Of a stretch of 64,000 bases of DNA, positions 34,572 to 44,290 are shown piece by piece. A program made the position numbers and the translations under genes. Under the pieces are notes generated by a model, which was not told the origin of the DNA, made no database searches, and worked only from the letters and a program-made list of their open reading frames with translations. The DNA comes from Prevotellaceae bacterium HUN156 (GTDB lineage: Bacteria > Bacteroidota > Bacteroidia > Bacteroidales > Bacteroidaceae): contig FPIT01000003.1 in assembly GCA_900119285.1 (NCBI GenBank), forward strand, positions 248,001 to 312,000, given 5' to 3'. Numbering within the stretch: the stretch's first letter is position 1; each line of letters begins with the position of its first letter.

Positions 34572-34579
34572 TACCTTTG
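34572..34579 (+). promoter_or_regulatory. -7 element directly before the helicase start codon
   Basis: TACCTTTG at 34572-34579, with ATG at 34584. By the usual spacing transcription would begin within a few nucleotides of the ATG, so the mRNA may be leaderless. Confidence 0.55.
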
Positions 34580-34583
34580 TAGC

Positions 34584-37160
34584 ATGGAAGAAAACGAATT
34601 GTTTGAGGGCTTAAAGGTGAGCATACTGGATGATGGGCTTCAGGTGGTGGAGCCTGACGTGCTGGTAGATATCTCTTCCATTGCTGCCTGTTTCCAAGAC
34701 TATGGGCATCATCCGTTGGCGTATCTTATCAATCGCTTGAAACCCTCGGCAAACACATCACCCATCTTGTTAGGTAACTTTGCGGGTACGGCGCTGGATC
34801 AGATTATCCATGACCAAGATGCTGACTTTGGCGATATGCTGCGCACTTCGTTCAGTGAGCAGGCACTTCAGTTCTGCACTTGCGAGGACTTTAATCCTGT
34901 GAAGTTTAAGGCTGATGCACAACTGCAGGTGGAGAATATCCGCGGGGCAGTGGATGAGCTATTTGCTGAGTATGATCGCGACAAGGCATTGCTGGAGCCA
35001 TCGTTTGTCTGTAAGGCTTTGGGACTGCGAGGTCGTGTGGACTTGATGACCAGCGATATGCGCCTGTTGGTGGAGCAGAAGTCGGGCAAGAAATGGGTAG
35101 GCTTCAGAGAGGCTCACTTTGTACAGGTGTTGCTCTATTATGGAGTGTTACGCCATAACTTCCAGTTGGATGCAGAAAGCGTGGATATCCGATTGCTCTA
35201 TTCTAAGTATCCTGCTTGTGAGGGCTTGTTGGATGTTGCCAACAACGATGAACTGTTTCGTGAGGCTATCCATCTGCGCAACCTTATCGTGGCAATGGAA
35301 ATGAAGATTGCCCGCGAGGGTTTCTCTTCTGTGTTGCCATTGCTGAAACCCGATGTGCTGTTGCAACGCCCAGAGAAGGCTGAGTTCTTTTATCGTTATG
35401 TCCATCCAGAGATAGAGCGTGCGCTGAGTCCCTTGCACAGCCTGTCTGCTACAGAGCAAGACTATCTGGAAAGAATGGTGACGTTTATCTTCCGCGAACA
35501 ACTCGCTCAGCGACTGACGCAGGACACTGACGACGAGTTGCGAAGAGGCGATATGGTTTATTACTATCAGAAGGATGGCGACCCAGACCTCTGTCATCAT
35601 ATCTTAAATAAGGGTATGATAGAACAGATAGATGATGAGGAAATCACGGTGTGGCCTAATGACAATAGAAAGGAAACCCCTGATATTCTTAGCAAAGAAA
35701 GTTATGCTATCGAGCCAGCCTCGTCGGATGCTACTACAACAGCAGCCCTTCGTAGTCTGATGGCTTTCTGTGGAGCCTCTCCCCAGAAGCGCAATCTGCT
35801 GATGGGTAATGTTGCTCCCCGTCAGGATGCTACGCTGCAACTCTCTCGTTCCTATCATCCTGCTTACGACGATATCCTGTTGCGAGCCAAACAAGCCCGC
35901 GACTACTTCCTGCTGCAAGGTCCTCCAGGAACAGGCAAGACCTCTATGGCCCTCCGCTTCTTAGTGGAAGAAGAACTATCAATGTTCAATGTTCAATGTT
36001 CAATGCTCTTGACCGCCTACACCCATCGTGCTGTCGATGAGATTTGTGCTATGCTGGAAGAGAGCGGACAGGACTATCTGCGACTGGGTAGTGAGGCCAG
36101 CTGCGACCCTCGCTTTGCGCACCGACTGTTGAGTGGTGCTTTCAGTGAGAAACCCAAGTTGGGAGAAATCCGCCAGCGACTGGAAAGTGTGCCCATTGTG
36201 GTTAGTACAACGCTGACCTTGCTGACGCGCCCTTACCTGTTGAGCATGAAGCACTTCTCACTGTGTATTGTTGATGAGGCTTCTCAGATACTGGAACCCT
36301 ATATCGTTGGTCTGCTCTCGTCAGATAGCATTGACCGCTTTATTCTCATTGGCGACCACAAGCAGTTGCCTGCTGTGGTGGCACAACCTGACGATGAGCC
36401 CCGACTGCATGGCTGTCGCCTGTCGCTCTTTGAACGACTGCTCCGACAAGAGCGAGAGGCTGGACGCACCGAGTTTGTGGGCATCCTACAGTATCAGGGA
36501 CGCATGCATCCTGATATTGCAGCCTTCCCTAATGAACTGTTCTATAAGCAAGAGCAGCTACAACCCGTACCTCTGCCTCACCAGTTGGAGACAGCGCTCG
36601 ACTATCCTGAGCCTTCAGAAGATGCACTCGACGATGAGCTAAAGCATCATCGCGTATTGTTCATTCCAAGCAACTCTGAACTTTCCTCGCAACGCCACAC
36701 TCTCAAAGAGAGAACTTTCAACTTTCAACTTTCAACTCTCAACTCAGAACCTGTCATCGTTGCCGATTTACTTCGTCGCCTCTATCGTCAGATAGGCAGC
36801 GAGCATTTTGATGCAGCCCGTAGCATTGGCGTCATCGTGACCTATCGTCAGCAGATAGCGATGATACGACGAGAGCTGGCTAAGTTGGAGATACCTGCCT
36901 TGCAGGACATTAGCATTGATACTGTTGAGCGCTATCAAGGTTCGCAGCGTGATGTGATTATCTATTCGCTGGGAGTGGAAAATGACGAGCAACTCGCCTT
37001 CCTGACAAGCAACTGCTTTGAGGAAGACGGACACACCATTGACCGTAAACTCAACGTGGCGATGACCAGAGCGCGCAAGCAACTGCTGATGACGGGAAAT
37101 GCGGAAGTAGTGAAAAGAAATGAAATATTTGCAGAACTCCTGTCGCGTTATTCTATATAA
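34584..37160 (+). CDS. Dna2-like PD-(D/E)XK nuclease / SF1 helicase
   Basis: An 858-aa fusion. The N-terminal third carries a RecB/Cas4-like nuclease core with GLRGRVDLM (Asp, about 148-156) and VEQKSGKK (ExK, about 164-171). The C-terminal half is a superfamily 1 helicase: Walker A GPPGTGKTS (about 446), Walker B CIVDEASQ (about 562), motif GDHKQLPAVV, and motifs V/VI ERYQGSQRDVIIYS and NVAMTRARKQL. This layout is that of bacterial Dna2-like helicase-nucleases. Two heptamer arrays interrupt it in frame (35979-36006 and 36713-36747). ATG 34584 is taken since the promoter overlaps any earlier start. DNA repair or defence role inferred. Confidence 0.85.
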   Translation: MEENELFEGLKVSILDDGLQVVEPDVLVDISSIAACFQDYGHHPLAYLINRLKPSANTSPILLGNFAGTALDQIIHDQDADFGDMLRTSFSEQALQFCTCEDFNPVKFKADAQLQVENIRGAVDELFAEYDRDKALLEPSFVCKALGLRGRVDLMTSDMRLLVEQKSGKKWVGFREAHFVQVLLYYGVLRHNFQLDAESVDIRLLYSKYPACEGLLDVANNDELFREAIHLRNLIVAMEMKIAREGFSSVLPLLKPDVLLQRPEKAEFFYRYVHPEIERALSPLHSLSATEQDYLERMVTFIFREQLAQRLTQDTDDELRRGDMVYYYQKDGDPDLCHHILNKGMIEQIDDEEITVWPNDNRKETPDILSKESYAIEPASSDATTTAALRSLMAFCGASPQKRNLLMGNVAPRQDATLQLSRSYHPAYDDILLRAKQARDYFLLQGPPGTGKTSMALRFLVEEELSMFNVQCSMLLTAYTHRAVDEICAMLEESGQDYLRLGSEASCDPRFAHRLLSGAFSEKPKLGEIRQRLESVPIVVSTTLTLLTRPYLLSMKHFSLCIVDEASQILEPYIVGLLSSDSIDRFILIGDHKQLPAVVAQPDDEPRLHGCRLSLFERLLRQEREAGRTEFVGILQYQGRMHPDIAAFPNELFYKQEQLQPVPLPHQLETALDYPEPSEDALDDELKHHRVLFIPSNSELSSQRHTLKERTFNFQLSTLNSEPVIVADLLRRLYRQIGSEHFDAARSIGVIVTYRQQIAMIRRELAKLEIPALQDISIDTVERYQGSQRDVIIYSLGVENDEQLAFLTSNCFEEDGHTIDRKLNVAMTRARKQLLMTGNAEVVKRNEIFAELLSRYSI
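35979..36006 (+). repeat. Heptamer array inside the helicase gene (1)
   Basis: Four tandem heptamers, tcaatgt x3 and tcaatgc, 28 bp. They are translated as SMFNVQCSM between the helicase residues EEL and LLTAYTHRAVDE, just after Walker A. Confidence 0.9.
36713..36747 (+). repeat. Heptamer array inside the helicase gene (2)
   Basis: Five tandem heptamers, aactttc x3, aactctc and aactcag, 35 bp. They are translated as part of RTFNFQLSTLNSE, a low-complexity insertion before the EPVIVADLLRR segment. Confidence 0.9.
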
Positions 37161-37165
37161 TTTAC

Positions 37166-37173
37166 TATCTTTG
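37166..37173 (+). promoter_or_regulatory. -7 element directly before the ABC ATPase start codon
   Basis: TATCTTTG at 37166-37173, ATG at 37178. The 5-nt gap suggests a leaderless or nearly leaderless mRNA and shows that the gene need not depend on the helicase promoter. Confidence 0.55.
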
Positions 37174-37177
37174 CACC

Positions 37178-37957
37178 ATGATGGGAAACGTAGTCTTACA
37201 AAACCTTAGTATAGGATATACCTCTAAAGATAGTACCACTTGTGTGGCTCAAGGGCTGAATGGAACTATCAATAGTGGCGAGCTGACCTGTTTGCTAGGT
37301 AGAAACGGTGTAGGTAAGTCAACCTTACTGCGCACCCTGTCTGCTTTCCAGCCAGCCTTAGAGGGTGAGGTGATGGTGATGGATACTCCTCTTTCTCTCT
37401 ATTCGGACAAGGAGTTGAGCAAGACGATTGGCGTTGTGCTTACAGAAAAGCCTGATGTCCGGAATATGACGGTAACGGAGATGGTGGGTATGGGACGTTC
37501 TCCTTATACAGGCTTCTGGGGTACTCTTTCCGAACAGGACAAGCAGATAGTTGATGAGGCTCTGTCGCTGGTGGGTATCAATAACCTGCGCCATCGCATG
37601 ATTCATACATTGAGTGATGGCGAGCGACAGAAAGTAATGATTGCCAAAGCCTTGGCTCAACAGACACCAGTCATCTATCTGGATGAACCTACTGCCTTCC
37701 TTGATTTCCCCAGTAAGGTGGAGATGATGCAACTGTTACATCGACTGGCTCACAACGAACAGAAGACCATCTTCCTGTCTACTCACGATGTGGAACTCTC
37801 CCTGCAGTTGGCAGATACTATCTGGCTGATGACTCCCGAACAACTGCACATCGGTACTCCACAGCAGTTGGCAGCAGAAGGAGTGTTAGGAGCATTTATT
37901 GAACACGAAGGAGTGACTTTTGATGCTCAATCTCTGACCATTCGGGTGGCTCGATGA
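37178..37957 (+). CDS. ABC transporter ATP-binding protein (FecE/BtuD type), orphan
   Basis: A 259-aa ATPase subunit resembling those of iron-siderophore, haem or cobalamin importers. Walker A is GRNGVGKST, the signature LSDGERQKVMIAKAL, Walker B VIYLDEPTAFLD and the switch His in STHDVELS. No permease or binding protein is adjacent, so the partner subunits must be encoded elsewhere. Start: ATG 37178, with a second ATG at 37181. Substrate class is inferred from overall likeness to FecE/BtuD only. Confidence 0.85.
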   Translation: MMGNVVLQNLSIGYTSKDSTTCVAQGLNGTINSGELTCLLGRNGVGKSTLLRTLSAFQPALEGEVMVMDTPLSLYSDKELSKTIGVVLTEKPDVRNMTVTEMVGMGRSPYTGFWGTLSEQDKQIVDEALSLVGINNLRHRMIHTLSDGERQKVMIAKALAQQTPVIYLDEPTAFLDFPSKVEMMQLLHRLAHNEQKTIFLSTHDVELSLQLADTIWLMTPEQLHIGTPQQLAAEGVLGAFIEHEGVTFDAQSLTIRVAR

Positions 37958-38008
37958 TTGATGAATCTGCAAAAATATAGCTGAAAATGAAGAAATTATA
38001 GAAAATAT

Positions 38009-38039
38009 TTGCAGGTTTCGCAAGAAATGCGTACCTTTG
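38009..38039 (+). promoter_or_regulatory. Promoter of rimP-nusA-infB
   Basis: TTG 38009-38011, 20-nt spacer and TACCTTTG 38032-38039. It overlaps the in-frame extension upstream of rimP and so supports ATG 38105. The leader (about 60 nt) contains gaggggctttcc...gaagcctctc, a short hairpin. Confidence 0.75.
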
Positions 38040-38104
38040 CAACCGTTCAGTGGAATGAGGGGCTTTCCGAAGCCTCTCATTTTGTTTTAATTAAGAGTTA
38101 TAAT

Positions 38105-38575
38105 ATGATAAACAAAGACGTCATTAAGACAGCAGTAGAAGAGTGGCTCGAGAAGGGCGACTATTTCTTGGTAGACGTAGAAATGACAAATGATGACCGC
38201 ATCGTGATTGAGATTGATCACGCTGACGGAGTATGGATTGAAGATTGTGCCGACCTGAGCCGCTTCTTGCAAGAGAAGTTCGGTGAGGAACTTGGCGATT
38301 ATGAATTGGAGGTTGGCTCAGCAGGTATTGGCCAACCGTTTAAGGTAATGGAACAGTATCGCAACCATGTAGGTAAGGTGGTTGAGGTGCTTCAGAAAGA
38401 TGGTATCAAAGTTCAGGGTACGCTGAAATCTGTTGGTGATGATGAGACATTCGTTGTTACCATTAAGGAGAAGCAGCGTCAGGAAGGCAAGAAGCGTCCC
38501 GTATTGGTTGACGTTGACAAAGCCTATGCTGTGGCAGATGTGAAGTATTGCAAGTATCTGCTGAACTTCAAGTAA
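38105..38575 (+). CDS. rimP: Ribosome maturation factor RimP
   Basis: A 156-aa factor for assembly of the 30S subunit. The typical layout is seen: an N-terminal alpha/beta domain (FLVDVEMTNDDRIVIEIDHADGVWIEDCADLSRFLQE) and a C-terminal SH3-like barrel (HVGKVVEVLQKDGIKVQGTLKSV). The family motif ELEVGSAGIGQPF is a variant of the usual 'LEVSSPG' sequence. The position immediately before nusA and infB is conserved in bacteria. Confidence 0.93.
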   Translation: MINKDVIKTAVEEWLEKGDYFLVDVEMTNDDRIVIEIDHADGVWIEDCADLSRFLQEKFGEELGDYELEVGSAGIGQPFKVMEQYRNHVGKVVEVLQKDGIKVQGTLKSVGDDETFVVTIKEKQRQEGKKRPVLVDVDKAYAVADVKYCKYLLNFK

Positions 38576-38600
38576 GAATTAAAAATTAAAAAATAGATAT

Positions 38601-39857
38601 ATGGCAACAAAGAGCACGAAGGGTCCTTCAATGATTGAGACCTTTCAGGAATTTAAAGAGACAAAGAACATTGATCGTACAACTTTGGTAAGCGTGTTGG
38701 AGGAGAGCTTCCGTAACGTGATTGCCAAGATGTTCGGTTCTGACGAGAACTATGATGTCATCGTTAACCCAGACAAGGGTGACTTTGAGATTCACCGCAA
38801 TCGTATCGTAGTTGCTGATGGCGATGTGAAGGATGAGAACAAGGAGATTGCTCTCTCTGAAGCACAGAAGATTGAGCCTGACTACGAAGTAGGTGAGGAG
38901 GTTTCTGAGGAGGTAGAGTTTGCTAAGTTTGGTCGTCGCGCCATTCTGAACCTTCGTCAGACACTGGCTTCAAAGATTCTGGAGCTGGAGCACGATTCTC
39001 TCTATCAGAAGTACAAGGATAAGGTTGGCCAGATTGTTTCTGCAGAGGTTTACCAGATGTGGAAGCGTGAGGTGCTGCTTATCGATGATGAGGGTAATGA
39101 ACTCCATTTGCCAAAGCAGGAGCAGATTCCTGCTGACAACTATCACAAGGGTGAGACTATCCGCGCTATCGTGAAGGAAGTGCAGAACGAGAATAATAAT
39201 CCTCGCATCATCCTTTCTCGTACCAGTCCTCAGTTCCTGGAGCGTCTGCTCGAAGCCGAGGTTCCTGAGATTCAGGACGGTCTGATTACTATCCGTCGTA
39301 TTGCCCGCATGCCAGGTGAGCGTGCCAAGGTGGCTGTAGAGAGCTACGACGATCGTATCGATCCAGTAGGTGCTTGTGTTGGTGTGAAGGGTAGCCGTGT
39401 TCACGGTATCGTTCGTGAGATGTGCAACGAGAACATCGATGTCATCAACTACTCAAGCAACACCCAGTTGTTCATTCAGCGCGCTCTGTCACCCGCAAAG
39501 GTTACCAGCATTACGCTGAACCCAGAAGAGCACAAGGCAGAGGTTTACCTGCAGCCTGAGGAAGTTTCTCTGGCTATCGGTAAGGGTGGTCTGAACATCA
39601 AGTTGGCTTCTATGCTGACAGAATATACCATCGACGTATTCCGTGTGGTTAATGAAGGTGAGGCTGACGAGGATATCTACCTCGACGAATTCTCTGATGA
39701 AATTGACCAGTGGATTATCGACTCTATCAAGGCTATCGGTCTGGATACTGCCAAGGCAGTGCTGAATGCTCCTCGTGAGATGCTGATTGAGAAGGCAGAC
39801 CTTGAGGAAGAGACCGTAGATCACGTATTGGAGGTCTTGAAGGCAGAGTTTGAATAA
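38601..39857 (+). CDS. nusA: Transcription termination/antitermination factor NusA
   Basis: A 418-aa NusA. In order: the RNA-polymerase-binding N-terminal domain (1-130), S1 domain (about 135-200, GQIVSAEVYQMWKREVLLIDDEG), and KH domains (about 205-350, with IARMPGERAKVAV, DPVGACVGVKGSRVHGIVREM and LAIGKGGLNIKLAS). The acidic repeats of the E. coli protein are absent, as usual in this phylum. It lies 25 nt after rimP. Confidence 0.97.
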   Translation: MATKSTKGPSMIETFQEFKETKNIDRTTLVSVLEESFRNVIAKMFGSDENYDVIVNPDKGDFEIHRNRIVVADGDVKDENKEIALSEAQKIEPDYEVGEEVSEEVEFAKFGRRAILNLRQTLASKILELEHDSLYQKYKDKVGQIVSAEVYQMWKREVLLIDDEGNELHLPKQEQIPADNYHKGETIRAIVKEVQNENNNPRIILSRTSPQFLERLLEAEVPEIQDGLITIRRIARMPGERAKVAVESYDDRIDPVGACVGVKGSRVHGIVREMCNENIDVINYSSNTQLFIQRALSPAKVTSITLNPEEHKAEVYLQPEEVSLAIGKGGLNIKLASMLTEYTIDVFRVVNEGEADEDIYLDEFSDEIDQWIIDSIKAIGLDTAKAVLNAPREMLIEKADLEEETVDHVLEVLKAEFE

Positions 39858-39990
39858 TGCTTAGTGCTTAATGCTTAATGCTTGATTTGGCTTGCGCCGT
39901 AAAGCAAAGAGCATAAATAGAATTGAGCATTAGGCATTAAGAAGAAATATGTATAATAAGTTAAGCATTAAGCATTGAGAATTAAGAATT
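39858..39990. repeat. Heptamer arrays between nusA and infB
   Basis: A left array (tgcttag tgcttaa tgcttaa tgcttga) is followed by a spacer containing cttgcgcc and then by inverted-sense units (gcattaggcattaag, taagcattaagcattgagaa). The two sides can pair. The layout is the same as in the infB-sufB gap. Confidence 0.75.
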
Positions 39991-39996
39991 GAAAAT

Positions 39997-42741
39997 ATGG
40001 GCGTAAGATTAAATAAAGTATTATCAGAACTGAATATAGGACTTCAAACGGCAGTTGATTTCCTGAAAAAGAAGAGCAGTCTTGGCGAGATCCGTGATGA
40101 CGCCACGACAAATACCAAGATTACGGATGAGCAGTATCAGGCTTTGGTCGATGAATTCAGTACCGACAAGGCTGTGAAGACACAAGCAGATATGATGTTC
40201 ACCAAGAAGGTTAAGGAGAAGAAAGTGGAGAAAGCTGAAAAAGCCGAGAAAGCTGTCACCAAGACTGAAGAGATACTTGAGCAGCGTTCAGGATTGAAGA
40301 CGCTGGGCAAGATTGATCTCGATAATATCGGTAAGCCCAAACCAGCTCCTGCTCCAGAACCAAAGCCTGTGGTTGCTGTCGAAACCCCAGAGCCAGAACC
40401 GGTGAAAGAAAAGCCAGAGCCTAAGGTAGAACCAAAGGTTGCACCTGTAGTACAAGAGAAGAAGGAAGAAAAGAAGGAAGCTCCTGTTGCAACTTCTTCT
40501 ACATCTTCTTCTACACTTGCTAAGACTCCTGGTGATCTCAAGAAGCCCACCACTCAGTTGAATGTGTTGGGTAAGATTGACCTTGATTCGCTGAATCAGA
40601 GCACTCGTCCTAAGAAGAAGTCTAAGGAGGAGCGCCGCAAGGAGCGTGAGGAGAAAGCTGCCGGTGAGCGCCGCAAGCGTGAGCGTATCCGTACTGACAA
40701 GGTGGATATTGAAGCAGCAGCTAAGCAGGCTAATCAGCAGCAGAATCAGAATAAGAAGAATAAGAACGGCAACCAGCAGAATCAGCAGGGCGGTGGCAAG
40801 AAGAATAAGAAGAACCGTCCCGTTAAGCCTTTAGAGGTTGATGATGAGGCTGTAGCACGTCAGGTAAAAGAGACGTTGGCCCGTTTGACTTCAAAGAATC
40901 AGAATAAGAAGGGTGCCAAGTATCGTCGTGAGAAGCGTGATGCCGTACAGGAGCGCATGAGCGAGGAGATGGCAGCAGAGGCAGCACAGAGCAAGGTACT
41001 GAAGCTTACCGAGTTCGTTACTGTTTCTGAGTTGGCTACCATGATGAATGTCGGTGTCAATCAGGTTATCGGTACCTGTATGTCTATCGGTATCATGGTA
41101 TCTATCAACCAGCGTTTGGATGCTGAAACCATCAATATCGTTGCCGACGAGTTTGGCTTTACCACAGAATATGTTAGTGCCGAGGTACAGAACGCTATCA
41201 CTGAGGAGGAGGATGACGAGAACGATCTGATTTCTCGCGCTCCAATCGTAACGGTGATGGGTCACGTTGACCATGGTAAGACATCTCTGCTCGACCATAT
41301 CCGCAACACTAACGTGATTGCTGGTGAGGCTGGTGGTATTACCCAGCACATCGGTGCTTACAATGTGAAATTGAAGGATGGTCACAGCATTACCTTCCTG
41401 GATACTCCTGGTCACGAGGCCTTCACAGCTATGCGTGCCCGTGGTGCTCAGGTAACCGATATCGCCATCATCATCATCGCAGCTGATGACTCTGTGATGC
41501 CTACTACCAAGGAGGCTATTGCTCATGCTCAGGCTGCCAACGTTCCTATGGTATTCGCTATCAACAAGATTGATAAGCCAGGTGCTAACCCCGATAAGAT
41601 TCGTGAGGACTTGGCCAACATGAACCTGCTTGTAGAAGAGTGGGGTGGTAAGTACCAGTGTCAGGAAATCAGTGCCAAGAAGGGTGTTGGTGTCTATGAG
41701 CTGTTGGAGAAGGTACTTCTCGAGGCTGAGATGCTCGACCTGAAGGCTAATCCTAACCGTAAGGCTACTGGTTCTATCATTGAGTCTTCACTCGATAAGG
41801 GCCGTGGTTACGTTTCTACCGTTCTCGTATCTAATGGTACATTGAAGGTGGGCGACGTAGTTATTGCCGGTACTGCTTGGGGTAAGGTAAAGGCTATGTT
41901 CAATGAGCGTAACCAGCGCATTGAGAAGGCCGGTCCTGCAGAGCCATGTATCATTCTTGGTCTGAATGGTGCTCCTACTGCTGGTGACTCATTCCACGTA
42001 ATGGAGTCTGAGCAGGAGGCACGTGAGATTGCCAACAAGCGTATCCAGTTGCAGCGTGAGCAGAGCTTGCGTACTACTACTAAACTCGGTCTTGACGAGT
42101 TGTCACACCGTATCGCTCTGGGTGAGTTCCATGAGTTGAATATTATCGTTAAGGGTGATACCGACGGTTCTGTTGAGGCTCTCTCTGACTCATTCATCAA
42201 GCTGTCTACTGAGAAGGTACAGGTTAACGTTATCTCAAAGGCCGTTGGTCAGATTTCAGAGAACGACGTTATGCTGGCCAGCGCATCAGAGGCTATCATC
42301 ATCGGTTTCCAGGTTCGTCCTTCTGCCGATGCTCGTCGTGCTGCTGACCGTGAGGGTGTAGAAATCAATACCTACTCAATCATCTACGATGCTATCGACG
42401 ATGTGAAGTCTACCATGCAGGGTATGCTTGACAAGGTGAAGAAGGAAATCGTTACTGGTGAAATCGAGGTTAAGCAAGTCTTCAAGATTTCTAAGGTGGG
42501 TACTGTTGCCGGTGGTCTTGTTACCGAGGGTAAGGTACATGCCAAGGATAAGGCACGTGTTGTACGCGACGGTATCGTGGTACATACTGCTCCTATTGAT
42601 GCTCTGAAGCGTTATAAGGATGACGCCAAGGAAGTGGCTACAGGCTTGGAGTGCGGTATCTCACTTGTCAACTTCAACGACATCCAGGTTGGCGATATCA
42701 TTGAAACCTTCACTGAGATTGAGGTAGAACAGAAACTGTAA
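39997..42741 (+). CDS. infB: Translation initiation factor IF-2
   Basis: A 914-aa IF-2. An N-terminal IF2_N domain ([13 protein letters not shown]) is followed by a long low-complexity linker (about 70-300) rich in Lys, Glu, Pro and then Gln/Asn/Lys ([20 protein letters not shown]). The GTPase domain (from about 420) has G1 [10 protein letters not shown]3 DTPGHEAF and G4 NKID, followed by the domain II-IV region. The long linker explains the length compared with the 890-aa E. coli protein. Confidence 0.97.
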   Translation: MGVRLNKVLSELNIGLQTAVDFLKKKSSLGEIRDDATTNTKITDEQYQALVDEFSTDKAVKTQADMMFTKKVKEKKVEKAEKAEKAVTKTEEILEQRSGLKTLGKIDLDNIGKPKPAPAPEPKPVVAVETPEPEPVKEKPEPKVEPKVAPVVQEKKEEKKEAPVATSSTSSSTLAKTPGDLKKPTTQLNVLGKIDLDSLNQSTRPKKKSKEERRKEREEKAAGERRKRERIRTDKVDIEAAAKQANQQQNQNKKNKNGNQQNQQGGGKKNKKNRPVKPLEVDDEAVARQVKETLARLTSKNQNKKGAKYRREKRDAVQERMSEEMAAEAAQSKVLKLTEFVTVSELATMMNVGVNQVIGTCMSIGIMVSINQRLDAETINIVADEFGFTTEYVSAEVQNAITEEEDDENDLISRAPIVTVMGHVDHGKTSLLDHIRNTNVIAGEAGGITQHIGAYNVKLKDGHSITFLDTPGHEAFTAMRARGAQVTDIAIIIIAADDSVMPTTKEAIAHAQAANVPMVFAINKIDKPGANPDKIREDLANMNLLVEEWGGKYQCQEISAKKGVGVYELLEKVLLEAEMLDLKANPNRKATGSIIESSLDKGRGYVSTVLVSNGTLKVGDVVIAGTAWGKVKAMFNERNQRIEKAGPAEPCIILGLNGAPTAGDSFHVMESEQEAREIANKRIQLQREQSLRTTTKLGLDELSHRIALGEFHELNIIVKGDTDGSVEALSDSFIKLSTEKVQVNVISKAVGQISENDVMLASASEAIIIGFQVRPSADARRAADREGVEINTYSIIYDAIDDVKSTMQGMLDKVKKEIVTGEIEVKQVFKISKVGTVAGGLVTEGKVHAKDKARVVRDGIVVHTAPIDALKRYKDDAKEVATGLECGISLVNFNDIQVGDIIETFTEIEVEQKL

Positions 42742-42853
42742 ACGTTGAACGTTGAACATTGAACGTTGAACATTGAACATTGCTTGCGCCTTGTTCTTTG
42801 ACTCAATGATCAATGGTCAATGGTCAATAGTCAATGGTCAATGAAACAGAAAA
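42742..42853. repeat. Heptamer arrays at the infB-sufB junction
   Basis: Directly after the infB stop codon come six heptamers of the type aacgttg/aacattg, then the spacer cttgcgcc...ttgttctttg, then units of tcaatgg/tcaatag that run to the sufB ATG at 42841. The sufB start codon itself belongs to the last unit (tcaatgg tcaatga). Confidence 0.85.
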
Positions 42854-44286
42854 ATGAATTTGTCCGTCAGGTGGCCGAACAAAAATATGAGTTTGGTTTC
42901 ACTACGGATGTACATACAGAAATCATAGAGAAAGGGCTGAACGAGGATATCGTTCGGCTCATCTCTGCTAAGAAGGGGGAACCCGAGTGGATGCTCGAGT
43001 TCCGCTTAAAGGCATTCCGTTATTGGAAGGAGCAGACGGAGCCTACATGGGGACATGTTCATGTGCCTGAAATAGACTATCAGGGAATTAGCTATTATGC
43101 TGACCCGTTAGCAAAGAAGCCTGAGGGCGATGGAAAGATTGATCCGGAATTGGAGAAGACTTTCGATAAGTTAGGTATTCCTCTCGAGGAGCGCCTGGCA
43201 TTGAGTGGTAATACTGCTGTGGATGCCATCATGGACTCTGTGAGTGTGAAGACTACCTTTAAGGAGAAGCTGCGCGAGAAGGGTGTTATCTTCTGTTCTA
43301 TTGGTGAGGCTATCAAGGAGCATGGTGACTTGGTGAAACAGTATCTTGGCTCTGTAGTACCTTATAAAGATAATTACTTTGCAGCCCTCAATAGTGCTGT
43401 GTTTAGCGATGGCTCCTTTGTATATATTCCCAAAGGCGTGCGCTGCCCTATGGAGCTTAGCTCTTATTTCCGTATCAATGCCCGTAATACGGGACAGTTT
43501 GAGCGTACACTCATCGTGGCTGATGATGACTCTTACGTTAGTTATCTGGAAGGCTGTACTGCACCAATGCGTGATGAGAACCAACTGCATGCTGCCATCG
43601 TAGAGATTATCGTGATGGATAGAGCAGAGGTGAAGTACTCAACAGTACAGAACTGGTATCCTGGTGACGAGAACGGAAAGGGTGGTGTGCTGAACCTGGT
43701 AACGAAGCGTGGTGATTTGCGAGGCGTAGACTCTAAGTTGTCATGGACACAGGTGGAGACTGGTTCGGCTATCACATGGAAGTATCCCTCATGTATATTA
43801 AGAGGTGATAACTCGCAGGCTGAGTTCTACTCAGTGGCTGTCACCAATAACTATCAGGAGGCTGATACAGGTACAAAGATGATACATATCGGTAAGAATA
43901 CCAAGTCGACCATCATCTCGAAAGGTATCTCTGCTGGTCATTCACAGAATAGCTATCGTGGTTTGGTGCGTGCTGCCAGTACAGCTGACAATGCTCGCAA
44001 CTACTCAAGCTGCGACTCTCTCTTGTTAGGCTCTGATTGTGGTGCCCATACCTTCCCCTATATGGATGTGCACAATGATACAGCAATCTTTGAGCATGAG
44101 GCTACCACCTCTAAGATTTCAGAAGATCAGCTGTTCTATTGCAATCAGCGTGGCATCCCTACCGAGCAGGCTGTAGGTCTTATCGTTAATGGCTATGCCA
44201 AGGAAGTGTTGCAGAAGCTGCCCATGGAGTTTGCCGTAGAGGCTCAGAAATTATTATCAGTATCATTAGAAGGAACAGTAGGATAA
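42841..44286 (+). CDS. sufB: Fe-S cluster assembly protein SufB
   Basis: The 481-aa scaffold component of the SufBCD complex. Conserved stretches include [44 protein letters not shown], and the C-terminal [25 protein letters not shown] 42841 gives the family's usual length; the in-frame GTG/ATG candidates upstream are inside a heptamer repeat. sufC starts 4 nt after the stop. Confidence 0.97.
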   Translation: MKQKNEFVRQVAEQKYEFGFTTDVHTEIIEKGLNEDIVRLISAKKGEPEWMLEFRLKAFRYWKEQTEPTWGHVHVPEIDYQGISYYADPLAKKPEGDGKIDPELEKTFDKLGIPLEERLALSGNTAVDAIMDSVSVKTTFKEKLREKGVIFCSIGEAIKEHGDLVKQYLGSVVPYKDNYFAALNSAVFSDGSFVYIPKGVRCPMELSSYFRINARNTGQFERTLIVADDDSYVSYLEGCTAPMRDENQLHAAIVEIIVMDRAEVKYSTVQNWYPGDENGKGGVLNLVTKRGDLRGVDSKLSWTQVETGSAITWKYPSCILRGDNSQAEFYSVAVTNNYQEADTGTKMIHIGKNTKSTIISKGISAGHSQNSYRGLVRAASTADNARNYSSCDSLLLGSDCGAHTFPYMDVHNDTAIFEHEATTSKISEDQLFYCNQRGIPTEQAVGLIVNGYAKEVLQKLPMEFAVEAQKLLSVSLEGTVG

Positions 44287-44290
44287 AGAT

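Noticed and set aside
34584..37160. Cas4-like N-terminus as a sign of a CRISPR system
   Set aside because: The nuclease core is fused to an SF1 helicase in the Dna2 manner; no other cas gene or array is present.
42742..42840. Heptamer arrays as a CRISPR array
   Set aside because: Units are 7 bp without spacers and no cas genes occur in the window.
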